The notes: generated by a model not told the origin, from the letters alone. A stretch of 35,794 bases of DNA from Desulfuromonadales bacterium (GCA_016650295.1 JAENWA010000057.1:1-35794), one strand, 5' to 3'. Counted from the stretch's first letter, positions 24,005 to 33,079 are shown. Program-made: numbers and translations.

Positions 24005-25075
24005 ATGAGAAAGAAGATCCGGGTTCTCATCGTTGATGATTCCGCTTTGGTGCGTCAGGTCCTGGCAGAGATTGTCGCCTCGGATCCGGAGCTTGAAGTA
24101 CTGGCCACCGCTGCTGATCCGTTCATTGCAGCCGAACGGATGAGGACGGAGGTGCCCGACGTCATCACCCTGGACGTGGAAATGCCTCGAATGGACGGAA
24201 TCTCGTTTCTGCAGCGGATTATGAGTCAGCACCCGATACCGGTGGTGATGTGCTCAAGTCTGACCGAAAAGGGCTCGGAATCGGCATTGACGGCTCTGGA
24301 ATATGGCGCCGTTTCTATAATCGAAAAACCACGCCTTGGCTCTCGTCAGTTTTTTGAAGAATCAGCATTGCAGATCTGCGACGCGATCAAGGCTGCCAGC
24401 AATGTGCGTCCCCGTCAGATAACAACCCAGAAGCGTGAGATTCAGCCAAAACTGACAGCCGATGCGATCATGGCTAAACCCAGATCAATGTCGATGGTAA
24501 GGACTACAGAAAAGGTGGTTGTAGTGGGGGCCTCCACCGGGGGTACGGAGGCGTTGCGCATCTTTCTGGAGTCCCTTCCGCCCGATAGCCCCGGTATCGT
24601 AATTGTCCAGCATATGCCGGAGGGATTTACAAAGGCCTTTGCCCAGAGGTTAGACAAACTCTGCCGGATATCCGTCAAGGAAGCGACGACTAACGACAGC
24701 ATCATTCCGGGTCGTGCCCTTATTGCACCTGGCAACAGGCACACCATTCTGAAACGGAGCGGCGCACGCTACTATGTGGAGGTGCAGGACGGGCCGCTTG
24801 TCTGCCGACATCGTCCGTCAGTCGACGTGCTCTTTCGCTCCGCGGCGAGGTACGCAGGAAATAATGCGGTGGGAGTCATCATGACCGGCATGGGGGATGA
24901 CGGCGCTCGTGGAATGCTTGAGATGAAGGAGACCGGTGCCCTGACCATCGCCCAGGATGAAGCCACGTCGGTGATTTTTGGGATGCCGCATGAGGCGATC
25001 AAGCTTGGCGCGGTGGACCGTGTTCTGCCTCTCCAGGCGATTGCCGGCGAAGTGGCAAAAGCCTGCTTCTTATAA
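24005..25075 (+). CDS. cheB: Chemotaxis response regulator methylesterase CheB
   Basis: The 356-residue protein has a receiver domain with Asp57 ([13 protein letters not shown]) and a methylesterase domain with the Ser ([11 protein letters not shown]), His (VQHMPEGF) and Asp ([11 protein letters not shown]) catalytic residues. It removes methyl groups from MCPs when phosphorylated by CheA. An in-frame TTG 18 bp upstream is an alternative start, and neither has a strong ribosome site. It is the last gene of the cluster. A small TGGTTGA/TCAACCA hairpin at 25099-25115 follows but lacks a T run. Confidence 0.95.
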   Translation: MRKKIRVLIVDDSALVRQVLAEIVASDPELEVLATAADPFIAAERMRTEVPDVITLDVEMPRMDGISFLQRIMSQHPIPVVMCSSLTEKGSESALTALEYGAVSIIEKPRLGSRQFFEESALQICDAIKAASNVRPRQITTQKREIQPKLTADAIMAKPRSMSMVRTTEKVVVVGASTGGTEALRIFLESLPPDSPGIVIVQHMPEGFTKAFAQRLDKLCRISVKEATTNDSIIPGRALIAPGNRHTILKRSGARYYVEVQDGPLVCRHRPSVDVLFRSAARYAGNNAVGVIMTGMGDDGARGMLEMKETGALTIAQDEATSVIFGMPHEAIKLGAVDRVLPLQAIAGEVAKACFL

Positions 25076-25217
25076 AGACCGATATAGCGATGTACGGTTG
25101 GTTGACAATCAACCACAAGCCCATGAAGCCACCAGACCATCTTTTTGTCATCCATTCAAAATATTTCCGATGTTTTAACTCACGTCTTGTTGCGATTAAA
25201 AGTCGTAAGAGACTGAA

Positions 25218-26414
25218 TCAGAATGTCTTGATAATCTCCCGCACCACCGAGGTGGCGTAACTACCCTTGGGCAGCGTGAATTCCAGTTGCAGCAGATCAT
25301 CCTCAACCAGAAATGACGGTTCACCCAGCTGAACCCTGAGCGGCCGCCGCTCCCCTTCCATACGCAATCCACTCCCCAGGTCAAAGGCTTCCGCAGTACA
25401 TGCCGCACCCGCCAGAATCCCCTGTTCCATTGCCAATACCGCACCGGCAGGCTGTTTCATTTTGCAACCGAACATCGGCCCGCTGGCCGAGATCTCGAAC
25501 GCAACGGCGCGAGGGGCTTCGACGCCCGCATCTTCCACCAGAAAACAGGCGCCGTTAAGATGCTTCCAGGCCAGGTCGCCGGCCTTGACCTGATCGATCT
25601 GCTCCAGACGAAGCTCGACAACCTTGTCGAACAGGTGCGACTGACAGGCCGACAGATACAGTTTTTTCAGGCGGGGGTGGATGACGGAAAAGGCCCGTTC
25701 CCACGCTTCCGGCCGTGCAATCAGCCGCTGCAGCACATCCCGTTCCGTGCGGCAATGTCGCGGCATGAGCCGTAAAGCCTCGACCGGGTCTCCCTGCCGG
25801 TAAGCGGTGATGGCAGCCCGCCACTGTTCATCCTGTACCGCACGCGGGTCACCGATCATGCACTCCACGCCCCCCTGCCAGTCACGGCGCAGCATGGCGG
25901 CGCCGATCAGGTGCGAATTACCCTGGACACCGTAGCGCTGAGTGCCGAAATAATTGGGGACACCGCGCCGGAGCAGCACGTCCAGGATTGCGGCAGTGGT
26001 GTCAGCTGCAGAAGCAGTGACACCCCGGACTATGATGCGGAAGCGGTTTCCCTTGAGATGACCAAGTTTGAGTTTGTTGGAGTGACGAATCGCCGCAAGC
26101 GGCGTGATGCTGTCCAAATGCAGCGCCAGGGCGACTTCCGGTCTGACCTTTTGTAGCGAGATTGTCTGACGGGTAACGCCGATTGCATCCTTCATGCCGG
26201 CATAACCGATATCACGCTCGGGGATTTTCAAGGCCCCGGCGATCCTGCGGATGGCCTCCAGTGTGGTGATGCCGCGCTTTTCAAAGGTCAGGTAGAGATG
26301 CTCGCCCTCTCCGCACGGCGGATAGGCCGGAATCTCTTCAACCATGAAATCGTCGGGGGAGTCCTTGATACTGCCGCCGGTTCCGGGTATGTCGGCCGTC
26401 AGATAGGGATGCAT
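25218..26414 (-). CDS. truD: tRNA pseudouridine(13) synthase TruD
   Basis: The 398-residue protein has the TruD family core with IPERDIGYAGMKDAIGVTRQ, whose Asp is the catalytic residue, and later NYFGTQRYG and LSACQSHLFDKVV. It converts uridine 13 of tRNA to pseudouridine. The start is supported by AGGAAATTAAACCATC. It is convergent with cheB and lies downstream of the PIN toxin gene on the same strand. Confidence 0.95.
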   Translation of the reverse strand: MHPYLTADIPGTGGSIKDSPDDFMVEEIPAYPPCGEGEHLYLTFEKRGITTLEAIRRIAGALKIPERDIGYAGMKDAIGVTRQTISLQKVRPEVALALHLDSITPLAAIRHSNKLKLGHLKGNRFRIIVRGVTASAADTTAAILDVLLRRGVPNYFGTQRYGVQGNSHLIGAAMLRRDWQGGVECMIGDPRAVQDEQWRAAITAYRQGDPVEALRLMPRHCRTERDVLQRLIARPEAWERAFSVIHPRLKKLYLSACQSHLFDKVVELRLEQIDQVKAGDLAWKHLNGACFLVEDAGVEAPRAVAFEISASGPMFGCKMKQPAGAVLAMEQGILAGAACTAEAFDLGSGLRMEGERRPLRVQLGEPSFLVEDDLLQLEFTLPKGSYATSVVREIIKTF

Positions 26415-26464
26415 GATGGTTTAATTTCCTTTGTAATCCTTATTGAGCGCAACTAAATAAACAC

Positions 26465-26971
26465 TCATCCCTCCACCATCTCCCTGGTGATCCGTGCCAT
26501 CGGCGCATAAAACCCGGCGGCAATCATCTGCTTCAATACAGCATTGGCTTTTCTGAGATCAATGACGCCATTCCGCACGGCCTTGATGAGAATACCAACC
26601 GTTCCGGTCAGCGGTATCCCCAGACGCACCGCTTCGCTTCGCGCCAGTCGGTCGTCACAGGCGAATACATACCCGCGTCGGGCGGCAAGTGCCAGGCATG
26701 ATGATTCACCATCGCCAAGCGAAACAGATATCCTCGCATACAACCGCCGCTCGGCCGGGGTTGACAGGTCGTCCTGTCGCGGCCAGCCGTCCGATAAGAG
26801 CTGAACCAGCGGTTCAAGACCAGTATGCCCCTGCCGAAAACCGCGAAGAACCTCCGCAACGACAAAGCCGGAACAAAAGGCGTTAGCGGGATAGATCCTC
26901 CGCAGCAACTCCAGCTGACCGACTTTTGCGAAATTGCTGATTACCATGGTATCAAAAATCACATCAGGCAT
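26465..26971 (-). CDS. PIN-domain toxin-like nuclease (DUF3368 type)
   Basis: The 168-residue protein has the PIN acidic residues: Asp in VIFDTMVISNFA, Glu in VVAEVLRGF, Glu in LGDGESSCLALA and Asp in YVFACDDRLAR. Such proteins are RNA-cleaving toxins of type II toxin-antitoxin systems. I chose the ATG that overlaps the stop of the upstream antitoxin gene by 8 bp. Slightly longer starts are possible. The antitoxin-then-toxin order with overlap is typical. Confidence 0.85.
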   Translation of the reverse strand: MPDVIFDTMVISNFAKVGQLELLRRIYPANAFCSGFVVAEVLRGFRQGHTGLEPLVQLLSDGWPRQDDLSTPAERRLYARISVSLGDGESSCLALAARRGYVFACDDRLARSEAVRLGIPLTGTVGILIKAVRNGVIDLRKANAVLKQMIAAGFYAPMARITREMVEG

Positions 26972-27272
26972 TAGCGGCATCTGCCATGATTTCGTCCACA
27001 CCTTGAACCATCTGCTGAATGCCTCGCTCCTTCAGATAGCTCCGCGCGGTAAGCGGATCGATCCCCAGGGATTGCGCCAGCTTGCCCAGGCTGATGAAAC
27101 CCTCACGGTAAGCGGCAAGCGCAACCTGGTGGCGGCGCTCCACCGTATCCACCGTAATTGTGCTGTCAATGGCATCCCGTACCAGTTCCCCCAACGTGCG
27201 ATGCATGGAAGTTGCCATCTGCTTCAAGGTGATATGTTGATAGGGGGTCAACATGACGTTAGTTCTGATCAT
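26964..27272 (-). CDS. Antitoxin with two DNA-binding segments
   Basis: The 102-residue protein starts with a ribbon-helix-helix-like segment (NVMLTPYQHITLKQMA, then RTLGELVRDAI) and continues with a UPF0175-like helix-turn-helix (YREGFISLGKLAQSLGID, then ARSYL). It is the probable antitoxin and autorepressor for the PIN toxin, which overlaps its 3' end. CGAGGTGCCAA precedes the ATG. A good sigma-70 promoter lies just upstream. The ORF is short but well placed. Confidence 0.8.
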   Translation of the reverse strand: MIRTNVMLTPYQHITLKQMATSMHRTLGELVRDAIDSTITVDTVERRHQVALAAYREGFISLGKLAQSLGIDPLTARSYLKERGIQQMVQGVDEIMADAANA

Positions 27273-27306
27273 TTGGCACCTCGTATATGTGTAACATTAT
27301 GTACTT

Positions 27307-27335
27307 ATTGTATGTCGAAATTAACGCTTGGTCAA
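27307..27335 (-). promoter_or_regulatory. Sigma-70 promoter of the toxin-antitoxin pair
   Basis: On the minus strand, TTGACC (27335-27330) is followed by a 17-bp spacer and TACAAT (27312-27307). Each hexamer matches consensus at five of six positions. It sits 35 bp upstream of the antitoxin ATG. Imperfect GTAnAT/ATnTAC half sites just downstream could bind the antitoxin. Confidence 0.75.
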
Positions 27336-27377
27336 GCAAGATAGAGCCGACGAGACCGGGAATTCGGCGGACATCAT

Positions 27378-27842
27378 TCAGCCCAACATCCCGGTCTGAC
27401 GCATGGCCTCGTAGAGCACGATGCCGGCGGATGTGGAGAGGTTGAGACTGCGTACCTTTTCGGACGGCATGGGGATGGTGATGGAGGTATCGGGGTTGGC
27501 GTCCAGCAGCTCTGCGGGCAGCCCCTTGGTCTCCTTGCCGAAGACGATAAAATCGCCCGGCCTGAAACCGGCTTCCAGATAACTGCGGGCAACCTTGGTG
27601 CTGAGGTAGAGGAAGCGGCTGTCCGGGTAGTGTGCCTTGAGCGCGTCCAGATCCTGCCAGTAATGGATATCAACGAACTCCCAGTAATCCAGTCCGGCCC
27701 GTTTCAGATAGCGGTCGTCGGTAGAGAAACCCAGCTTGCCCACCAGGTGCAGACTGCTGCCGGTGGCAGCGCACAGACGGGCGATATTGCCGGTGTTGGG
27801 GGGGATTTCGGGCTCGATAAGTACGATATTGAATGGTTGCAT
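27378..27842 (-). CDS. trmL: tRNA (cytidine(34)-2'-O)-methyltransferase TrmL
   Basis: This 154-residue SPOUT methyltransferase has IEPEIPPNTGNIARLCAATG, FGKETKGLP and LNLSTSAGIVLYEA, the knot motifs of TrmL. It methylates the wobble nucleotide of certain leucine tRNAs. It is divergent from serA. The short length matches the family, which lacks an extra RNA-binding domain. Confidence 0.93.
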   Translation of the reverse strand: MQPFNIVLIEPEIPPNTGNIARLCAATGSSLHLVGKLGFSTDDRYLKRAGLDYWEFVDIHYWQDLDALKAHYPDSRFLYLSTKVARSYLEAGFRPGDFIVFGKETKGLPAELLDANPDTSITIPMPSEKVRSLNLSTSAGIVLYEAMRQTGMLG

Positions 27843-27880
27843 GACAGAAGAATGTATACCATTAAATCACGCTCCCGCGC

Positions 27881-27909
27881 TTGCATTTTTTTGGAGGCAG
27901 GGCTATTAT
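27881..27909 (+). promoter_or_regulatory. Likely serA promoter
   Basis: TTGCAT (27881-27886), 17 bp, then TATTAT (27904-27909). The -10 matches at five of six positions and the -35 only in TTG. It lies 55 bp upstream of the serA ATG. Confidence 0.5.
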
Positions 27910-27963
27910 TTCGTTTTCCATGAAATCCGTGCAATGCCCAATTATTCCAATCAAGGAGCAGCA

Positions 27964-29589
27964 ATGAAGATTATCGTAACCGACGAGGTATCTGCTGAAG
28001 GGCTCGCCCTTCTGACCCAGGAACCGCGCATCCAGCTGGATGTGCGGCTTGGCCTTAAAAAAGAGGAACTGCTGGCTGTCATCGGTGAGTACGATGTTAT
28101 TATAACCCGCAGCGGAACGAATGTGGACAAGCCGGTACTGGATGCCGGAAAGCGCCTGAAGATGGTGGCCCGGGCCGGCGTCGGCATCGACAATGTGGAT
28201 GTGGACTATGCCAGCTCCAAAGGGGTGATCGTGGTCAACGCCCCCTTCGGCAATACCAACAGCGCCGCCGAACATACCATGGCTCTCCTGCTCTCGTTCT
28301 GCCGCAACGTCACGGTTGCCAACAACAGCCTGAAGGGGGGCGAATGGAAACGCGCGCCTTTTACCGGCCATGAGCTGAAAGGCAAGACCGCCGGCGTGAT
28401 CGGCATCGGCAAGGTCGGCGGCCGCGTCGTAACACGCCTGAAGGCCTTCGAGTGCGAAGTGCTGGCCTGCGATCCCTACATCGGCGTCAAACGGGCCCAC
28501 GATCTGGGGGTCAAGCTGGTATCCCACGATGAAATCTACAAGCACTGCGATATTATCACCGTCCATACCCCGCTGACCGCCGAGACAAAAGGGATGATCG
28601 GCGCCCGCGAATTCGGATTGATGAAGAGCGGCGTGATCGTTCTTAACGTGGCCCGCGGCGGTATTATCGAGGAACAGGCCATGCTGGATGCCCTCAATTC
28701 CGGCAAGGTTATCGGCGGGGCCTTTGATGTCTGGAGCGAGGAACCGCCGGCCACCGAGACCCTCACACAGCTGATCGCCCACAAAAATCTGGTGGTGACG
28801 CCGCATCTGGGCGCCAACACCTTCGAGGCCCAGGTCAATGTGGCCATCGACGTGTCCAAAGAAATCATTAACTATCTGGATGATCAGCCGCTGGAAAATG
28901 CCGTCAACATCCCGCGCTTCGACCTGGCCCTGATGGACCAGATGCGGCCGTTTTTGAACCTGATGAGCGTTCTGTGCGACTTCGGCATCCAGCTCCTGGA
29001 CAGCAACCCGGAAAAGCTGACCTTCGCCTATGCCGGCAGCATCGCCCACTACGACTGTTCCCCGCTGACCGTCTGCGGCCTGTCGACCCTCTTGGACCGC
29101 ATGGTCGATCAGGATGTCAACATGGTCAATGCCTCGCTGATTGCCGAGCAGATGGGTATTGAGGTTGAGGAAATCAAATCCACTCAATCCGATGCCTTTT
29201 CCAATGTCCTGACGCTGATTGCCGAGGGGGGCGGCAAGCGCCGCCTGATCTCCGGAACCCTCTTCGAAGGCGCCCCGCGCATCGTAAAACTGCGCGACTA
29301 CACCATGGATTTCGCCCCCGACGAGCACATGCTGCTGCTGAACTACGGCGACCGTCCCGGCATGATCGGCAGGATCGGCACCATCATGGGGCAGCATGAG
29401 ATCAACATCGCCTCCATGAACCTGGGTCGCCGGGAAAAGAAGGGCGAGGCCATGGTTATCCTTTCGCTGGACTCCGCCATTCCGCAGAACGTGGTGGAAG
29501 AGATCCGGGCTGCCACGGAAGCCTCCTTCATCAAGGCCCTGCATATGCGGGTCGGCTCCTGTACCCGCAGTTGCGGCTGCGGCGCCTGA
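27964..29589 (+). CDS. serA: D-3-phosphoglycerate dehydrogenase
   Basis: The 541-residue enzyme makes 3-phosphohydroxypyruvate in the first step of serine synthesis. It has the NAD-binding GVIGIGKVGGRV motif, the VARGGIIEE arginine region, the TPHLGANTFEAQ histidine, an intervening ASB domain, and a C-terminal ACT domain (DRPGMIGRIGTIMGQHEINI) that may bind serine for feedback control. I chose the ATG with AAGGAGCAGCA. The C-terminus has three extra cysteines (GSCTRSCGCGA), which is unusual. lgt starts 4 bp after the stop. Confidence 0.96.
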   Translation: MKIIVTDEVSAEGLALLTQEPRIQLDVRLGLKKEELLAVIGEYDVIITRSGTNVDKPVLDAGKRLKMVARAGVGIDNVDVDYASSKGVIVVNAPFGNTNSAAEHTMALLLSFCRNVTVANNSLKGGEWKRAPFTGHELKGKTAGVIGIGKVGGRVVTRLKAFECEVLACDPYIGVKRAHDLGVKLVSHDEIYKHCDIITVHTPLTAETKGMIGAREFGLMKSGVIVLNVARGGIIEEQAMLDALNSGKVIGGAFDVWSEEPPATETLTQLIAHKNLVVTPHLGANTFEAQVNVAIDVSKEIINYLDDQPLENAVNIPRFDLALMDQMRPFLNLMSVLCDFGIQLLDSNPEKLTFAYAGSIAHYDCSPLTVCGLSTLLDRMVDQDVNMVNASLIAEQMGIEVEEIKSTQSDAFSNVLTLIAEGGGKRRLISGTLFEGAPRIVKLRDYTMDFAPDEHMLLLNYGDRPGMIGRIGTIMGQHEINIASMNLGRREKKGEAMVILSLDSAIPQNVVEEIRAATEASFIKALHMRVGSCTRSCGCGA

Positions 29590-29593
29590 TTCG

Positions 29594-30397
29594 ATGCAGT
29601 TTCCCCGCATCGACCCGGTATTTCTGAGCATCGGCCCGCTCCAGTTCCGCTGGTACGGGCTGATGTACGTTCTGGCCTTTGTCGCCACCTACCTGATCAT
29701 CCGCAGCGAGGTAAAACGGCGCAGCCTGCCGCTGACCCTCGATGATGTCGCCGACATGGTGTTTTACGGCGCCCTGGGTGTGGTGCTGGGGGGACGGCTG
29801 GGATACATCCTGTTTTACAAGCTGACCTTTTATCTGTCGCACCCGTTGCAGGTTTTTGCCGTATGGGAAGGGGGCATGTCCTTCCATGGCGGCTTTCTGG
29901 GCGTCATTATCGCCTTTGCCATTTACGCCCGCCGCAAGAAGATTCCTTTTTTTACGCTGATCGACATGGCGGCGCTCTGTGCGCCGGTAGGACTGGGTCT
30001 GGGCAGGATCGGCAACTTCATCAACGGCGAACTGTACGGCCGGCAAACGGACGTGCCCTGGGGCATCATTTTTCCGGGCGGAGGTAATCTGCCGCGCCAT
30101 CCCTCACAACTGTACGAGGCCTTTCTGGAGGGGCTGGTACTTTTTCTGGTGGTCCGCTTCGCTTCACGGCGCTCCACAGCCACCGGTGTAGCGGGCTGGA
30201 CGTTTGTGGCCGGTTACGGACTGTTCCGCTTTATCATCGAGTTTTTCCGCCAGCCCGATGATCATCTCGGCCTGATCGTCTCGTTTTTCTCCATGGGGCA
30301 ACTGCTGAGTCTGCCCATGTTCCTGCTGGGCAGTTTCATGGTCTTCAGACTTTTTCGATCCCCCGCCCCTGCCGGCCACCCGGATCAGCGACCATGA
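29594..30397 (+). CDS. lgt: Prolipoprotein diacylglyceryl transferase
   Basis: The 267-residue membrane enzyme adds diacylglycerol to the cysteine of lipoprotein precursors at the inner membrane. It has several transmembrane helices and the family motifs GGMSFHGGFLG, where His is essential, and LGRIGNFINGELYGR. It begins 4 bp after serA and overlaps the next gene as ATGA, so the three genes probably form one transcript. Confidence 0.96.
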   Translation: MQFPRIDPVFLSIGPLQFRWYGLMYVLAFVATYLIIRSEVKRRSLPLTLDDVADMVFYGALGVVLGGRLGYILFYKLTFYLSHPLQVFAVWEGGMSFHGGFLGVIIAFAIYARRKKIPFFTLIDMAALCAPVGLGLGRIGNFINGELYGRQTDVPWGIIFPGGGNLPRHPSQLYEAFLEGLVLFLVVRFASRRSTATGVAGWTFVAGYGLFRFIIEFFRQPDDHLGLIVSFFSMGQLLSLPMFLLGSFMVFRLFRSPAPAGHPDQRP

Positions 30398-30870
30398 AGC
30401 CCTTTCAGCTTGAGCGCATTCAGACACTGCCCGTCACAATCGAAGAGGCCTGGAGTTTTTTTTCCGATCCCGGCAACTTGGCGCGGATCACCCCCCCTTC
30501 CATGAATTTCTGCATCACATCCGGCCCGCAGACCCGTGCCTATGCCGGCCAGATCATGTCCTACTCGGTTCGGCCGCTCCTGGGGATCAGCATGGACTGG
30601 ACCACGGAAATAACCCACGTTTCAGAGCCGGATTTCTTTGTTGACGAACAACGCTTCGGACCGTACCGCTTCTGGCATCATCAGCATTTTTTCCGGGCGG
30701 TGGATGGAGGTACGGAGGTTCGGGATTTGATACACTATCTGCTGCACCATGATCAGCTGGCCGGGCTGGTTAACCGCCTGATCGTGGCCCCGCGCCTGAA
30801 AAGGATTTTTGATTACCGCAGCACGGCCTTACAGAATCTATTCAACTTACCAGGAGCCTGTCAGACTTAG
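30394..30870 (+). CDS. SRPBCC-fold (START-like) protein, C-terminus altered by a MITE
   Basis: The 158-residue protein has a START/SRPBCC-like fold with a hydrophobic ligand cavity. FQLERIQTLPVTIEEAWSFF, then SDPGNLARITPP and VDEQRFGPYRFWHHQHFF are typical of the cyclase/dehydrase-like family. Its ligand is unknown. It overlaps lgt by 4 bp. The final residues (GACQT) and the stop codon come from the inserted 162-bp element that starts at 30853, so the original C-terminus may have been lost or replaced. Confidence 0.8.
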   Translation: MKPFQLERIQTLPVTIEEAWSFFSDPGNLARITPPSMNFCITSGPQTRAYAGQIMSYSVRPLLGISMDWTTEITHVSEPDFFVDEQRFGPYRFWHHQHFFRAVDGGTEVRDLIHYLLHHDQLAGLVNRLIVAPRLKRIFDYRSTALQNLFNLPGACQT

Positions 30871-31014
30871 GGGAAATCTACTGCAAATCCATCTGAACGG
30901 TCCATATTTCGCCGCTTTTTTGGTCAATAGAATGACTATTGACCTGCAAAACCGACAAAATCTGTCCTCGCTCAGCCGAATTTTCGCTACGATTTCCTAA
31001 GTCCGACAGACTCC
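30853..31014 (-). mobile_element. 162-bp MITE-like element, copy 2
   Basis: This is the inverted counterpart of 4493-4654, with terminal repeats GGAGCCTGTCAGACTTAGG and GGAGTCTGTCGGACTTAGG and the same GGTCAATAG/CTATTGACC centre. It lies between the SRPBCC gene and pfkA and extends into the coding end of the former. No transposase is encoded. Target duplications are not clear. Confidence 0.8.
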
Positions 31015-31042
31015 AGTACAATCTTCCTTGAGGTGTTTTCAG

Positions 31043-32005
31043 ATGAAAAGACTCGCAATCCTGACCAGCGGCGGTGACTGTTCCGGCATGAATGCCACCA
31101 TCAGGGCCGCGGCGCGCACCGCTGTCGCCAATGACGTGGAGATGATCGGCTACCGCAAGGGCTACGCCGGTCTGCTGAAGAACGATTACCAGATACTGGA
31201 TACGCGGGCCGTCTCCGGGGTGCTGCAACGGGGCGGCACCTTCCTGCAGTCGGCCCGTTCCGCCGAGTTCCGTACGGAAGAAGGCCGGAAAACAGCCCTG
31301 GCCAACCTGTTGAAGGAGCGGGTCGAAGGATTGATCGTGATCGGCGGCGATGGTTCGCTGAACGGCGCCCTGGCGCTGGACCGACTCGGTTTCCCGGTCA
31401 TCGGTATCCCGGCCAGCATCGACAACGATATCCCCTATACCGATATGGCCCTGGGTGTCGATACGGCGCTCAACAACATCATCTATGCCGTGGACTGCAT
31501 CAAGGATACGGCCAGTTCCCACGACCGGGCCTTTATCGTGGAGGTGATGGGGCGCAACTCCGGCTATCTGGCCTCGACTGCGGCCATTGCTACCGGTGCC
31601 GAGTTCGCCATTGTGCCGGAGGTGGAATTCGACCTGTCGGAGATGTGCCACCAGTTGCGCCGACGCTACGAAGAGGGCCGCACCAACGCCCTGATCATCC
31701 TGGCCGAAGGCGCCGGTCATGCCCAGTCCATCGCCGACGGCATCAAAAACTCGGTCGGCTTCGAAACGCGGGTCACCGTGCTGGGTCACTACCAGCGCGG
31801 CGGGGCGCCATCGTGCTTTGACCGGCTGCTGGGCAGCCGCTTTGGCCGCAAGGCGGTAGAACTGCTGCTGAACGGCACAAAAGGGGTCATGATCGGCACA
31901 TCGGCCTCTTCCCTGACCACGACGCTGCTGGAGATGGTTGTCAGCGGCGGCCAGAAAAAACTCAACGAGGATCTGCTGCGCATGGCAGACATACTGGGTA
32001 TCTAG
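31043..32005 (+). CDS. pfkA: 6-phosphofructokinase
   Basis: The 320-residue enzyme phosphorylates fructose 6-phosphate in glycolysis. LTSGGDCSGMNA, VIGGDGSLNGA, IPASIDNDIPYTD (catalytic Asp) and VEVMGRNSGYLA fit the family. Gly in GGDGS suggests ATP and not pyrophosphate as phosphoryl donor. I chose the ATG with TGAGGTG upstream. A TTG 15 bp earlier is less likely. The stop codon directly abuts the corA start. A MITE sits 28 bp upstream and may affect its promoter. Confidence 0.93.
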   Translation: MKRLAILTSGGDCSGMNATIRAAARTAVANDVEMIGYRKGYAGLLKNDYQILDTRAVSGVLQRGGTFLQSARSAEFRTEEGRKTALANLLKERVEGLIVIGGDGSLNGALALDRLGFPVIGIPASIDNDIPYTDMALGVDTALNNIIYAVDCIKDTASSHDRAFIVEVMGRNSGYLASTAAIATGAEFAIVPEVEFDLSEMCHQLRRRYEEGRTNALIILAEGAGHAQSIADGIKNSVGFETRVTVLGHYQRGGAPSCFDRLLGSRFGRKAVELLLNGTKGVMIGTSASSLTTTLLEMVVSGGQKKLNEDLLRMADILGI

Positions 32006-33079
32006 ATGAAAAACAGCCGCCGGTTTCTCAAAAAACGTTCGATAAAGGCCGGGATGCCGCCCGGCAGCCTGGTCCACATCGGCGACACCCCTGCTGCTGC
32101 GGTATCCATAGAACTGATCGGATACGATCCGGACTCTTTCGAGGAACAGCGCTTTCAGTCGGTCGATGAGTGCCTGCCCTCCCTCAAGCGCCCCGGCATA
32201 ACCTGGGTCAATGTGGAAGGGGTCCATAATGTGGAGATCATCCGTCACCTGGGGGAACAGTATGCCCTGCACCCTCTGGTGCTGGAGGATATCGTCAATA
32301 CGGTTCAGCGGTCCAAGATCGAGGACTACGACGACTATCTCTTCATTGTTCTGCGCATGCTGCGGTCGACAGGCGGGGGGGATTTTACCTCGGAACAGCT
32401 CAGTATGATCCTCGCTCCCAACCTTCTCTTCACCTTTCAGGAAGGGCTGCAGGGGGATGTTTTCGATACGGTGCGGGAGCGTCTCCGCACCGGCAAGGGC
32501 AAGGGCCGGGGCATGGGAGCCGATTATCTGGCCTATGCCCTGATCGATGCCATTGTTGACAGTTATTTCAGCGTACTGGAAGACCTGGGAGAGCGTATCG
32601 TCAATCTTGAGGAAGAGCTGACACTGTCGCCTGACAAGTCGACTCTGCTCATGATTAATGACATTAAAAAGGAGATCATCTACCTGCGCAAGGCCGTCTG
32701 GCCGCTCAGGGAAGCGGTCTCGTTTCTGGAACGCGGGGACAGCCATCTGCTGACACCAGCGACACGTATCTATTTCCGTGACATCTACGATCATACCGTT
32801 CAGGTGATCGAAACCGTTGAGACATACCGGGACCTGCTTTCGGGGATGCTGGACCTGTACCTTTCCAGTATCAGTAATCGCACAAACGAGATCATGAAGT
32901 TCCTGGCCGCAATCGGCACCATCTTCATGCCGCTGACCTTCCTGGTCGGTGTGTATGGCATGAACTTCAAGCATATGCCGGAACTGGAGTGGCATTACGG
33001 CTATTATGCCGTGTGGATTTTCATGGTGGCGCTTTCCGTGGTCATGATTCTGTATTTCAAAAGAAAACGTTGGCTGTAA
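32006..33079 (+). CDS. corA: CorA-family magnesium/cobalt transporter
   Basis: The 357-residue protein has a large cytoplasmic N-terminal domain and two C-terminal transmembrane helices with the YGMNF motif (FLVGVYGMNFKHMPE) that forms the selectivity filter. The family forms pentameric Mg2+ channels in the inner membrane. The ATG follows the pfkA stop with no gap, so the genes are probably cotranscribed. Confidence 0.94.
   Translation: MKNSRRFLKKRSIKAGMPPGSLVHIGDTPAAAVSIELIGYDPDSFEEQRFQSVDECLPSLKRPGITWVNVEGVHNVEIIRHLGEQYALHPLVLEDIVNTVQRSKIEDYDDYLFIVLRMLRSTGGGDFTSEQLSMILAPNLLFTFQEGLQGDVFDTVRERLRTGKGKGRGMGADYLAYALIDAIVDSYFSVLEDLGERIVNLEEELTLSPDKSTLLMINDIKKEIIYLRKAVWPLREAVSFLERGDSHLLTPATRIYFRDIYDHTVQVIETVETYRDLLSGMLDLYLSSISNRTNEIMKFLAAIGTIFMPLTFLVGVYGMNFKHMPELEWHYGYYAVWIFMVALSVVMILYFKRKRWL

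Noticed and set aside
27862-29688. Open minus-strand frame of about 600 codons opposite serA
   Set aside because: serA has all family motifs. The reverse frame has no recognisable domain and arises from GC-rich third positions.
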